64,000 bases of DNA from Akkermansia muciniphila (GTDB taxonomy: Bacteria > Verrucomicrobiota > Verrucomicrobiia > Opitutales > UBA953). A model generated the notes under the pieces. It ran no database searches. It saw nothing but the letters and a program-made list of their open reading frames with translations, and was not told the origin of the DNA. Location of the stretch: contig CALQLO010000002.1 of assembly GCA_943331445.1 (NCBI GenBank), positions 62,001 to 126,000 on the forward strand, given 5' to 3'. Below are positions 7,788 to 15,579 of this stretch, in pieces (the first letter of the stretch is position 1; every line of letters begins with the position of its first letter). The translations under genes and the position numbers were made by a program.

Positions 7788-8011
7788 CCGAAGGGATGAG
7801 AACACGGGTTCGGTGAGCCCGCATGGGCGAACAGGCGTTGCCATCGGCAATGGGGCGTTAGCCCCAAGCGCAGCGCAGCCAATCCCTTCCCCTCCGCCAG
7901 GATATATTTCTAGGGGGCACGTGGACACGAGTATCGGTGACACGGGGCCGATACATCCTGCCGAAGGGATGAGAACCCGAGGTTCGGTGAGCCCGCACGG
8001 GCGAACAGGCG
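7788..8011 (+). repeat. Two copies of a structured ~50-nt module
   Basis: Copies at 7788-7837 and 7961-8011 begin CCGAAGGGATGAGAAC and end GGGCGAACAGGCG, differing at a few bases. Each can fold: GCCC (7817-7820) with GGGC (7825-7828), stacked on GTTC/GAAC (7808-7811 with 7829-7832). Between the copies lie two abutting perfect hairpins, TTGCC-ATC-GGCAA (7838-7850) and TGGGGC-GTTA-GCCCCA (7851-7866), and then the repeated tRNA 3' end. In the second spacer GTATCGG (7931-7937) pairs with CCGATAC (7948-7954). Confidence 0.75.
7881..7902 (+). repeat. Duplicate of the tRNA-Ser 3' end
   Basis: These 22 nt repeat exactly the last part of tRNA-Ser and the 3 nt after CCA (7709-7730), 172 nt downstream. 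An exact copy of a tRNA 3' end is the usual trace of site-specific integration or tandem duplication. No integrase is visible nearby. Confidence 0.8.
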
Positions 8012-8021
8012 ATCCGCACCG

Positions 8022-9413
8022 TCACTTCTGCTGGCGCAAGCTACGCTCTGAAGCGATTTTAGCCTCTAAGGCGACGACGCGCTCTTTAGCTAAGGTCATT
8101 TCTTCCGCTGAGGCAAAACTCGTTGCGACGGAATCCCGCTGACGGGGGGCCAAGTCATATTTGGCCCGCTCGGCCGTGTAGTCAGCCGGGCTCATGGGCT
8201 GCTTACCGCCTTCGAGCTCCTCGGGTGCCGGGATGTCGAACTGCAACCGCTTGGCCATCGGGGCATCGGCGGCGGCGCGAAACCATGCATACGCTTCGCG
8301 TAAGTTGGCGGGCGGGTCGCGGGTGATGTTTTCCGCGGGGAACGAACTGTTACCCAATGAAATATGCCAGTAGAGATTGGCGATCCACGTCTGCGCCTGC
8401 TTGCAGCCCAGGTAAGCGGAAGAGGTCCGCCATCGCAAAGACTCGGCCAAATCCCGCTTCACCCCGAAAGCCGTTTCGTAGTATCCCCCTAGGCGGAATT
8501 GAGCTAACTTGTGGTTATTGTTCACCGCCTTAGTCATCCATTTCACGGCTTCGAATTTATCTAGCTCCACATTCGGACGATCGCGGCTTTCGTGTGCATA
8601 CATCAGGGCTAATTCGTACATGGCCTGCGTATCACCCAGCTGGGCACTGCCTTTAAAGGCCTCGAATTTCTGGTCCGCGGTGAGTTCAGCTACTTTGGGC
8701 ACGATGACGGCTGCCTGGGCGGGCATGGGGGCTGCCTGGGCGGGCATGGGGGCCACCTGGATTTCACGGGCGACTGGCGGAGGGAGCGGCGCGGCCACGA
8801 CCAACCCGGCCGCGACTAACACCGCCAAGGTTGGCCGCACTGGGAGTGGGCCCGTGTAGGACACCGTAAAACTGTCCCGATCAATATATTTACCAAAGCC
8901 CGCGCAGTCTTCGCAAAAAACCCCTTTTAACTTGGTCGTGCCGCCGGCTGTTTCCGTGCCGATATGCTGGCCCTCGCCGCTGCAGCGCTTGCAAGTGGTG
9001 ACCTTATCAATTTGCAGCGTTGGCTTTTGGGATGCGATAAAAAGCAGAAAGAGGTCGAATGGTAATTTTCCGGTGGGTGTCGCTACGACGCCATTCCGGA
9101 AATACTCACCTTTTTTATCCAAGGCATACTGGGTCCGGAAAGCCTCCCAGATGCCCGGCCAGACCGCCCGGCCCGCGAGGGAGTTGATGTCCTTAAAGTC
9201 AAAGGCCCGTGGCTCCACGGTCCGCGCTTTGACCCTGATCCCATTAATCCCGGCTAACGTCGCCGAATCCAGGGCAATCCCGTCTTGGAAAATTTGCACC
9301 GGGAGGCCGTCCTCTCGGTAAACCCGGACAATGTAACCGTCGCTCCCCTTGTATACGGCCGCGCGGGCGCAGAGGCAGGACGCCATCCAGGCTACAAAAA
9401 ACAGACGATGCAT
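8022..9413 (-). CDS. Exported Sel1-repeat protein with CxxCxGxG zinc motif
   Basis: Protein of 463 residues with an N-terminal signal sequence (MHRLFFVAWMASCLCARAA). Two CxxCxGxG motifs, CKRCSGEG and CEDCAGFG, in the middle of the N-terminal half form one DnaJ-like zinc site. A hydrophobic segment (LAVLVAAGLVVAAPL) and a Pro/Ala linker follow; the linker holds a perfect in-frame duplication APMPAQA, encoded by a 21-bp tandem repeat (8711-8731, 8732-8752). The C-terminal half has Sel1-like helical repeats (AMYELALMYAHE, AQFRLGGYYETAFGV, AQTWIANLYW), usually protein-interaction scaffolds. The end (EEMTLAKERVVALEAKIA) looks like a coiled coil. No enzymatic function is evident. Confidence 0.72.
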   Translation of the reverse strand: MHRLFFVAWMASCLCARAAVYKGSDGYIVRVYREDGLPVQIFQDGIALDSATLAGINGIRVKARTVEPRAFDFKDINSLAGRAVWPGIWEAFRTQYALDKKGEYFRNGVVATPTGKLPFDLFLLFIASQKPTLQIDKVTTCKRCSGEGQHIGTETAGGTTKLKGVFCEDCAGFGKYIDRDSFTVSYTGPLPVRPTLAVLVAAGLVVAAPLPPPVAREIQVAPMPAQAAPMPAQAAVIVPKVAELTADQKFEAFKGSAQLGDTQAMYELALMYAHESRDRPNVELDKFEAVKWMTKAVNNNHKLAQFRLGGYYETAFGVKRDLAESLRWRTSSAYLGCKQAQTWIANLYWHISLGNSSFPAENITRDPPANLREAYAWFRAAADAPMAKRLQFDIPAPEELEGGKQPMSPADYTAERAKYDLAPRQRDSVATSFASAEEMTLAKERVVALEAKIASERSLRQQK

Positions 9414-9419
9414 GGGTGA

Positions 9420-9474
9420 TTTATATTAAAAGTTAATTATAAATCAACCACCCTCGCTATCGTTAATAATGATA
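9420..9474 (-). promoter_or_regulatory. Candidate promoter and 17-bp palindrome upstream of the Sel1 gene
   Basis: This AT-rich island in GC-rich DNA holds, on the minus strand, a perfect TATAAT (9441 to 9436) and a second -10-like TATAAA (9425 to 9420) spaced 16 nt from TTGATT (9447 to 9442). Just upstream is a 17-bp palindrome, TATCGTTA-A-TAATGATA (9458-9474), with 7 of 8 pairs matching, placed like an operator. Prediction only. Confidence 0.35.
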
Positions 9475-9522
9475 GGGGCCATCAAGCCCCCCCCCAGCCC
9501 CGCCAAGCCAGCCCGAAGGGCT

Positions 9523-10710
9523 TTATTTGGCGGGCTTCATCATCTGCAGCGTGGCGGCGGCGAAGGCCTCACCCATGAGCGCAAAGGTCTTGGCGCACCC
9601 GAGATAATGGTAGCCGGCGTTGGAGGCCCCGCGCTTCAGCATGGCGGCTTCTTCAGGGGAAATTAGCTTGGCCTCATAATCCTTGAGGTATTCGCGCTGC
9701 TGCGCCTCGCTCATCTGGCCGTCGGCATTGGCGTGGCGCTTACTCTTTGTCCGCAGCTCATACGCCATCTGCCGGACCTTCTCTTTCTTATCTTGAATCG
9801 CGCCGAGCGCTTCGTCCCAGAATGCCGCGGTCCGGATGGCGGTAACGTTTCCTTGAAATTCCGGCAGCGCGGCTGGCGCGGCCATGGCTTCGCGGAAGGC
9901 GAGATTATCCTCACCGGGAGCTTTGCCGCCGACGCCCATGACCCCAATGACAAAGGGCATCTTCGGTACCCCGAGGTCTTTCCGCACATCGCGGATAAAG
10001 TCACCCATGTATTCCGAATACTTGGCGAAGCGGTTCGCGGAGCTCCCCTTGGGCAAGCGGGGGTAGAATCCAGAATCTACCATATCGTTAAAGCCCTGCA
10101 GCCAGACAAAGCCCGCGATCTCGTACCCTTCCTTGGCGTCATAGGCCGGGCAGACGCGCTTGATATCGCCGAGCACATGCTTGGCGTGCGCAATCATCAT
10201 CCGGTAATACGCCCCGGACTGCTCTTGGGGGTGTTGATTCTTCTCGAGGTCTTTCGCGGAGCGCGGAAACGGGCCAGCCGATGGCGGCCGGAAATCGTAA
10301 TTGAGGGACTTGCCGCCCCAGGCGGCTTTGATGATGAGGACGGGTTCGGCCAAGGCTCGATCCATCGCTAGGCCAAACATGAACTCCGGGCCGATCTTAC
10401 CGCCATCCTTGGCGGGATCCTGCCGTGAGCCGTAGCCCGCGGTTAACTTTCCGAAGCCCTCGCCGTTCTTTTCACCGATACCAGTGTAGTAAGAAATCCA
10501 CACATGATCACAGACGGCGGGAGTGCCATTGCTCGCACGCATCTGCTTCAGCAATGGGGCAGTGGCTGGGTCTTCGCCGATATAATCAAAGGTCTCTACC
10601 CGTGCGTGGCCCTCCATATTCGACTGCCCGGCGAGAATGAAGACCTTCAGTGGCTTGGCTTCGGCCAAGGCAAAAAATAGGCCGATGAACAGAGCAAGGG
10701 GTAATCTCAT
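9523..10710 (-). CDS. Exported SGNH-type carbohydrate esterase (sialate O-acetylesterase domain)
   Basis: Predicted secreted esterase of 395 residues removing acetyl groups from polysaccharide or sialic acid. A signal peptide (MRLPLALFIGLFFALAEA) is followed by KVFILAGQSNMEGH, in which G-Q-S-N-M carries the nucleophile Ser of the SASA/CE6 group. WLQGFNDM and GYHYLG match the later family blocks and include the catalytic His. A 75-residue stretch rich in Lys and Glu (about 290-365) before the last block looks inserted. It is flanked by the Sel1 gene downstream and the Tat-signal gene upstream, all on the minus strand. De-esterification fits a polysaccharide-degrading neighbourhood. Confidence 0.82.
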   Translation of the reverse strand: MRLPLALFIGLFFALAEAKPLKVFILAGQSNMEGHARVETFDYIGEDPATAPLLKQMRASNGTPAVCDHVWISYYTGIGEKNGEGFGKLTAGYGSRQDPAKDGGKIGPEFMFGLAMDRALAEPVLIIKAAWGGKSLNYDFRPPSAGPFPRSAKDLEKNQHPQEQSGAYYRMMIAHAKHVLGDIKRVCPAYDAKEGYEIAGFVWLQGFNDMVDSGFYPRLPKGSSANRFAKYSEYMGDFIRDVRKDLGVPKMPFVIGVMGVGGKAPGEDNLAFREAMAAPAALPEFQGNVTAIRTAAFWDEALGAIQDKKEKVRQMAYELRTKSKRHANADGQMSEAQQREYLKDYEAKLISPEEAAMLKRGASNAGYHYLGCAKTFALMGEAFAAATLQMMKPAK

Positions 10711-10740
10711 GCCTCTTTCTAGGGGGCTGACTGGCGGACT

Positions 10741-11547
10741 TCAATCCCCTGCGGGTGCGATATCCGCTGGGTTAGCCTGCAGGATAATGACCCGGCAGTT
10801 ATGCCCACGAGCACCCAGGATTCGCTGCAAGGCGGCCAACGTGTCGTAATCATTGGCGTAAGCGCAGACGAGCGTGTCGTTCCCGGGGCAGGCCCCATCG
10901 ACGAAGCGCAGTCCCTCCGCCTCGATGGCGTCCGCCAGCCTGATCTCCTCCCGGTCTGAGCGGAGCCCCTGAATAAGGCCGCTCAAAAAAACCGAAGCGG
11001 CGGCCTCAGGGGCATTCCGCCGGCACCAATCGGTGACAAAGGCTTCATCCCTCTCGCTATCGATATCCTCATCTAACATCCAAGAGCCCGTTGGCAGCCC
11101 CTCGGATTCGATGTATTCCAAAGTCTCGAGCAGGCTCGGCGCTTTCCGTCCGATGAACTCCCGCCAAGTCTCCTCGTCCTTCCCACCCTCGGCTTCCTCA
11201 TCCAACTGCTCCACATCATCAAGCGCCTCATACTTGCCTTGACCTAATTGCTCCAGCGCTTCGATCACGTGGTCATCGCCGTCGGCCTCGAGTTTCTGGC
11301 GATAGGTGCGGGTGGGCGGCTCGTCATAGGGCGTACCGTTAAGATACAGCGCGTAACCTTCACCCGCCGACCAGAAGGCGTTTAATTCCTGACAGCCCTT
11401 TCCGTAAACGGCCGCTGGATGGACGGGCAGCTGCTTCCCTTGGCTCGCTTCCTTGGTCTCGGCGACTAACTTAAACCAGTCATCCGTGAACAAGGCGACC
11501 CCGCCTAAGGTGAGAGTTTTGAGAAAAGTACGGCGATCGTGACTCAT
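10741..11547 (-). CDS. Tat-signal protein of unknown function, acidic
   Basis: Protein of 268 residues that I do not recognise. ATG 11547 begins MSHDRRTFLKTLTLGGVAL, a good twin-arginine signal, so a folded export substrate is likely; the frame is open to 11601 but the extra residues precede the Tat motif and are rejected. The middle is very acidic, with runs such as LDDVEQLDEEAE and MLDEDIDSERDEAF. The C-terminus (CAYANDYDTLAALQRILGARGHNCRVIILQ) resembles a small alpha/beta domain. No catalytic motif stands out. It lies in a four-gene minus-strand series and is probably co-transcribed with the esterase 30 nt downstream. Confidence 0.6.
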   Translation of the reverse strand: MSHDRRTFLKTLTLGGVALFTDDWFKLVAETKEASQGKQLPVHPAAVYGKGCQELNAFWSAGEGYALYLNGTPYDEPPTRTYRQKLEADGDDHVIEALEQLGQGKYEALDDVEQLDEEAEGGKDEETWREFIGRKAPSLLETLEYIESEGLPTGSWMLDEDIDSERDEAFVTDWCRRNAPEAAASVFLSGLIQGLRSDREEIRLADAIEAEGLRFVDGACPGNDTLVCAYANDYDTLAALQRILGARGHNCRVIILQANPADIAPAGD

Positions 11548-11611
11548 GGTGCGGAGATTATACCCACGCCAGACGATGGCGTCTAGGGCCCCGCCCGTCA
11601 TAACCTGCGGG

Positions 11612-12079
11612 CTAAAATCCCGGGCCAGGGCTGGCTATTTTAAGTTCCTTGGCCGCCCGATCCAAACGGTCGAGCGCCCCTTGCAGGATGAACGTCGCGA
11701 TTTCTTGATCCGGTAGCCGGAAAGGGCTGGCCACGATGGCTTCGACCGACAGCCGCACGGAAGTTCGGTAGTCATCGGCCAGTTCGGCTTTGACCGCGAG
11801 GTGCTCGCGATTGATGTGCCGCAGCAGCGCAGGTAACTCCCCGCCGCCCACCGTGCGATCCACTGGCAGCGTCATACTCACCTTCATGATATCGGGGGAG
11901 GTCCGAGGGTTGAAGCGTAGCTCGTAGGCATGCTGCCTGAAGGAGAAGCCTAGTACGCACGTGCGATCTGGGTCCGCGGGCTGGGGAAGGGCCTTCGTCC
12001 ACGCCGACTCATCAATCGCCTTCGTGTAGACCATCTGCAACTCGAGCTCCGGAATCATCATAAGAATCTTAAATTGCAC
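11612..12079 (-). CDS. Hypothetical protein
   Basis: Small cytoplasmic protein of 155 residues, not recognised. There is no signal peptide and no membrane helix. Alternating strands and helices (TCVLGFSFRQHAYELRFNP, DIMKVSMTLPVD, YRTSVRLSVEAIV) suggest a compact alpha/beta fold. A YbjN- or chaperone-like fold is possible, but no specific motif supports it. It is the first gene of the minus-strand group with the Tat-signal protein and esterase; the gap to the next gene is 64 nt. Confidence 0.5.
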   Translation of the reverse strand: MQFKILMMIPELELQMVYTKAIDESAWTKALPQPADPDRTCVLGFSFRQHAYELRFNPRTSPDIMKVSMTLPVDRTVGGGELPALLRHINREHLAVKAELADDYRTSVRLSVEAIVASPFRLPDQEIATFILQGALDRLDRAAKELKIASPGPGF

Positions 12080-12174
12080 GCCCGCACGGGGGTGGCAATT
12101 CCGTTACAGTCCGTGCGGCGGCGGGGCACTCCCCGATGCGCAGCTTGTCCGGCACACGGCGGCCGGTGGGAAGG

Positions 12175-13674
12175 TTACTTGTCCTTCTTGCCGCCCTTCC
12201 CGCCTTTACCGCCCTTGCCGCCGCCGCGCGGTTCCTTGGCGTTGGGATCGTAGGCGGGGTTGGGCTGATCGGCGAGGAACGCACCGGTGTCCTTCTGCCA
12301 AGCGAGGAGAAGTTTCTTGAGTTCTTCGACCTTGGCGGGCTCGGCCTTGGCGAGGTCGTGCTCTTCGCTGGGATCCTTCTTCACGTTGTAGAGCTCGAAG
12401 GTCGGTCCGGCGAATTTCTGGATGAGCTTGTAGTCGCCCGCCCGCAGGAGGCTCATCGGCTCGCCCTTGCCGATGTAACAAGGGAAGTGCCAGAAGATGG
12501 CCTGGCGGTTGAGCGCGGCGCCAGTGGCGACCTGCTTCATGAGGCTGATGCCATCCATGGGCTGATCCTTCGGCAGCGGCACGTGTAGGGCTTCGTGGAT
12601 CGTGGGCACGAAGTCCATGCTCAGCACGGGTTCGTCATAGGATTTACCCGCAGGGATGACGCCGGGCCAGCGCACGGCCCCGGGTACGCGGAGGCCTCCT
12701 TCGTAGAGGAGACCCTTGCTGCCGCGGAGCGGATTCACCACGTAAGGCAGGCCACCGTTGTCGGACGTGAAGATGACGAGGGTGTCGTTATCGAGGTTGA
12801 GGCGCCTGAGCGTCGCCATGATGCGACCGACGCTGACGTCGGCGGCCTCGCAGGTCGCGGCGTACTCCGGCGTGATGCCTTTATCGAGACCGGCGGGAAT
12901 CTTCTTCTGATACTTCGCGAGCAGCTCCGGCTTGGGGTCGAAGGGCTCGTGGACGGAGTGGTCGGGGAAGTAGAGGAAGAAGGGCTTGTCCTTGTTCTTC
13001 TCGATCCAGGCGACGGCGTCGTCGCAGAGGGCGTCGGAGAGATACTTGCCCTTCTCGTTCTTGTAGGCGTCCTTCGCGAAATCAAAGTCGTCCGGGCGGT
13101 GATAAATGTCGAAGCCCTGACCCGTCGGATTGCCCGGCGCGCCGTTACGGCCCCGGCCGAGGTTCCACATCCCGATGAGGGCCGTTGCGTAGCCCTGCGC
13201 CTTGAGCGATTCGGCGATGGTGACGGTCTTATCGGGAATCTCATCATTGCCCTTGGTCGACATTACTTTCATGTGCGGTTGCCCCGGGGCATAACGGTCG
13301 TCGACGACGGTGTAGATGCCGTGGCGCGGCGGATACTGGCCCGTGAGCAGGCAGGCCCGGGTGGGGGCACAGTTCGGAGCGCTGGCGTAGCACTGCGTGA
13401 AGATTGCGCCTTCACGGGCGAACTTATCGATGTTGGGCGTCTCGATATATTTATTGCCGACGAAGCCAGGATCCCGCCAGCCCATGTCATCGATCAGGAT
13501 GATGATGACGTTGGGCGGGCGGGCCGCCGCGCTCGCGCAGAAAAGCGCGAGCAAACTAAAAGCGCGAAGAAGCCAGGCGGTGGCCGCGCGGGGGCACTGC
13601 TGGCTTGGTGTACGACCGGGAAGCAGCGCGACGGAGTCGCGAGGGGGCATGCTGGCAAGGGGGCAAGGGGGCAT
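12175..13674 (-). CDS. Exported sulfatase (arylsulfatase family)
   Basis: Hydrolyses sulfate esters, probably on polysaccharide, in the periplasm or outside. The core begins PNVIIILIDDMGWRDPG with the metal-binding D-D pair. The nucleophile motif is C-A-P-T-R (102-106), followed by LLTGQYPPRHG; the Cys must be oxidised to formylglycine, and no maturase gene is in the window. TSDNGG and GGLRVPGAVRWPG are further family blocks. A hydrophobic leader (AWLLRAFSLLALFCASAAA) precedes the domain. The start is uncertain: ATG 13674 or ATG 13650 both add an odd polar extension before the leader. The C-terminus is a Gly-Lys tract of about 16 residues, and the next protein also carries one. Confidence 0.88.
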   Translation of the reverse strand: MPPCPLASMPPRDSVALLPGRTPSQQCPRAATAWLLRAFSLLALFCASAAARPPNVIIILIDDMGWRDPGFVGNKYIETPNIDKFAREGAIFTQCYASAPNCAPTRACLLTGQYPPRHGIYTVVDDRYAPGQPHMKVMSTKGNDEIPDKTVTIAESLKAQGYATALIGMWNLGRGRNGAPGNPTGQGFDIYHRPDDFDFAKDAYKNEKGKYLSDALCDDAVAWIEKNKDKPFFLYFPDHSVHEPFDPKPELLAKYQKKIPAGLDKGITPEYAATCEAADVSVGRIMATLRRLNLDNDTLVIFTSDNGGLPYVVNPLRGSKGLLYEGGLRVPGAVRWPGVIPAGKSYDEPVLSMDFVPTIHEALHVPLPKDQPMDGISLMKQVATGAALNRQAIFWHFPCYIGKGEPMSLLRAGDYKLIQKFAGPTFELYNVKKDPSEEHDLAKAEPAKVEELKKLLLAWQKDTGAFLADQPNPAYDPNAKEPRGGGKGGKGGKGGKKDK

Positions 13675-13802
13675 GGGGGAAGCAGCGTTAGTTGACCAGT
13701 TGGTCAGTTGGCCGGGAAAGAGACCGGCCGCGGCAGGGCGGCCGAGAGATCCATTCAGTCCTCAATTTACTCCTCGATGCAGTCATCGATTCATTCCTCT
13801 CC

Positions 13803-15413
13803 TTAGGCGCTTCGCGCCTTCACTTCGTAGGAGTGGGCGATCATCCCGTGCTTCGTCTCCGCGGTCTCATCCTTCGGTAGAAAGCAACGAACATATTCGA
13901 CCTTGGCGGAGGCGGGGGTGATGGTGACGCGCACGTAGCCGGAGCTGGGGAGTTTCTTGCCGGATTGGTAACGGTCTTCGTTATAGGCGACGTAGCCGTG
14001 GTCGGAAGGCATTGGGAGTTCCTGGTAGATGACGCCGTCCTTCTCTTGCTGGCAGTAGAGGTGATCGTGGCCCTGGAAGAAGACGCTGACCTTGTGCTTC
14101 ACCATCAGCTGGTGGATCGGGAGCTCCCAGCGCGGGCGCTTCTCCTTGAACGTGCCTTCGCCCTTCTTGCCCTGGCCACCCCATTCGTAGAGGTCGGCCT
14201 CGTCTACGCCGCCGCGGCCGGAGCCGAGGACGTGGTGGGCGAAGACGAACTTGTGCTTCGCCTTGCTGGTCTCGAGTGCGTTCTTGAGCCAGTAGTACTG
14301 GGCGTCGCCGATCGTGATGCCCCACCAGTCGCGGTTCTTCTTATCCTCGCCCTTGCCATTCTTGCCGCCGAAGCCGCTGTCGACGAGCGCCGGCGAGTGC
14401 CAGTAGTTATCAAGCAGGATGAAGAGCGCGTCACCCCAGGTCCAAGCACAGTAGCTCTTGAGCGGGCCGATACCCTTGCACGGCTCGACCGGCCCAGAGT
14501 AGATGCCCTCGTTGCCGACGGTCGGGTAGAGCGAGTTGCGCGCCTTCTGGACGCCGACGGCGACATCGTGGCGTTCATCCGTCTGCGCGAAATTGAAGAG
14601 CGAAGCCTGCTCATGATTACCATTCATGAGGAAGACCTGGCCGACCGAGCCAACTAGACCGAGGAAGGGGCGCTGCAGGAGGTAGGGCGTCTGGCAGTTG
14701 GCTTCGTTGATCGTGCGAACGCGTTCGATCGAGAAGTCGTCACCAATGCAGATATGGAAGTCCGGCTTGTCGGCGGCGGCGGTGGCGAGGGTGCGGGCGT
14801 AAAGATCGGGGTGACTGGATTGCGGACGCTCAGGGTGCGAATCGCCCTGGATGGTGAAGACGAAGGACGAGCCCGGCGCACGCTGGGTGGCGAAGCGGGC
14901 CTCGGCGCGCTGGGTGAAGCTGCCGGCACCCGGCTGACGATAGCTGAGGCGGTAGAAGTATTCCGTGTTCGGGGTCAGGCCGTCGATAACGACTTCCGTC
15001 GCCTTGCCAGCCGGGAGCGCGGTCACCGACGTCTTGCGGATGTACTTGCCCTTGGCCGTACCGATCTCGAGGAACGCTTCCATCGCCGAGACCGGTAGAA
15101 GGCTCGCCGTGATGGCCTTGTGGGTCGCGCGGCCGAAGATCAGCGAGAGTTTCGCGTATTCCGCGAGGAATTCCGGGAGGACATATTCGCCTTGGAAAGC
15201 CGGGCCACGCGCCCTGGAAGAATCGTCGCCACCGCCCTTACCCTTCCCCCCGCCCTTGCCCTTCTTCTCTTGGGCGTCCCCGGTGGCGGGCAGCATCACC
15301 CAGCCGAAAGTCGCCGCCATCAGCCCGAGGAATTCACGACGAATGACCGTGCCGAAGGAGGGCTTATAAAAGGGGTTGGGTTTTCCGGATGAGGGGTCTT
15401 CGGCGGGATTCAT
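13803..15413 (-). CDS. Tat-exported metallophosphoesterase (purple acid phosphatase-like)
   Basis: Exported phosphoesterase of 536 residues. A twin-arginine signal (RREFLGLMAATFGWVML, about 25-41) is followed by a Gly-Lys-rich linker. The fibronectin-type domain (ATEVVIDGLTPNTEYFYRLSY) is typical of purple acid phosphatases and alkaline phosphatase D. The catalytic domain shows IQGDSH, GDDFS, LMNGNHE, FAHHV and GHDHLY, which are the metal ligands of the calcineurin-like fold. It probably releases phosphate from organic esters. A 128-nt gap without an obvious gene separates its end from the sulfatase gene. Upstream lie three inverted GGTAG repeats. Confidence 0.87.
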   Translation of the reverse strand: MNPAEDPSSGKPNPFYKPSFGTVIRREFLGLMAATFGWVMLPATGDAQEKKGKGGGKGKGGGDDSSRARGPAFQGEYVLPEFLAEYAKLSLIFGRATHKAITASLLPVSAMEAFLEIGTAKGKYIRKTSVTALPAGKATEVVIDGLTPNTEYFYRLSYRQPGAGSFTQRAEARFATQRAPGSSFVFTIQGDSHPERPQSSHPDLYARTLATAAADKPDFHICIGDDFSIERVRTINEANCQTPYLLQRPFLGLVGSVGQVFLMNGNHEQASLFNFAQTDERHDVAVGVQKARNSLYPTVGNEGIYSGPVEPCKGIGPLKSYCAWTWGDALFILLDNYWHSPALVDSGFGGKNGKGEDKKNRDWWGITIGDAQYYWLKNALETSKAKHKFVFAHHVLGSGRGGVDEADLYEWGGQGKKGEGTFKEKRPRWELPIHQLMVKHKVSVFFQGHDHLYCQQEKDGVIYQELPMPSDHGYVAYNEDRYQSGKKLPSSGYVRVTITPASAKVEYVRCFLPKDETAETKHGMIAHSYEVKARSA

Positions 15414-15465
15414 GGGGTGAGCTTACTAAGGTGGAACGCCAGAGAGGAGGAGAAGTTGCGGAAGA

Positions 15466-15491
15466 GGGCACCACGCGGTGCTGCCCCTACC
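15466..15491 (-). repeat. GGTAG hairpin repeat
   Basis: On minus: GGTAG, GGGCAGCAC, loop CGC, GTGGTGCCC; one stem mismatch. It is the third of three copies after the DUF1552 gene, all in that gene's orientation. Confidence 0.8.
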
Positions 15492-15504
15492 TAGAGACAG
15501 ATTA

Positions 15505-15530
15505 GGACAGCACGTGGTTCTGTCCCTACC
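15505..15530 (-). repeat. GGTAG hairpin repeat
   Basis: On minus: GGTAG, GGACAGAAC, loop CAC, GTGCTGTCC; one stem mismatch, otherwise the same as the copies at 2839 and 7366. Confidence 0.82.
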
Positions 15531-15544
15531 TTGAGATGCAGCTA

Positions 15545-15570
15545 GGTCGTGACGCAGTACCGACCCTACC
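15545..15570 (-). repeat. GGTAG hairpin repeat
   Basis: On minus: GGTAG, GGTCGGTAC, loop TGC, GTCACGACC; two stem mismatches. It starts 9 nt after the stop of the DUF1552 gene with the GGTAG end facing the gene. Confidence 0.75.
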
Positions 15571-15579
15571 CGAGACAGA

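Noticed and set aside
7808-7866. Plus-strand hairpins after tRNA-Ser as a simple terminator
   Set aside because: None is followed by a T run, so they do not look like intrinsic terminators.
9486-9494. Run of nine C after the palindrome region
   Set aside because: A homopolymer that may vary by sequencing or slippage, but it lies between genes, so no phase-variable gene is supported.
9511-9529. Plus-strand hairpin AGCCC-GAA-GGGCT followed by TTATTT
   Set aside because: Would terminate plus-strand transcripts, but no plus-strand gene is upstream; only 5 bp.
12595-13695. 366-residue plus-strand frame
   Set aside because: Antisense to the sulfatase; composition dominated by Gly, Arg, Val and Glu with no motif.
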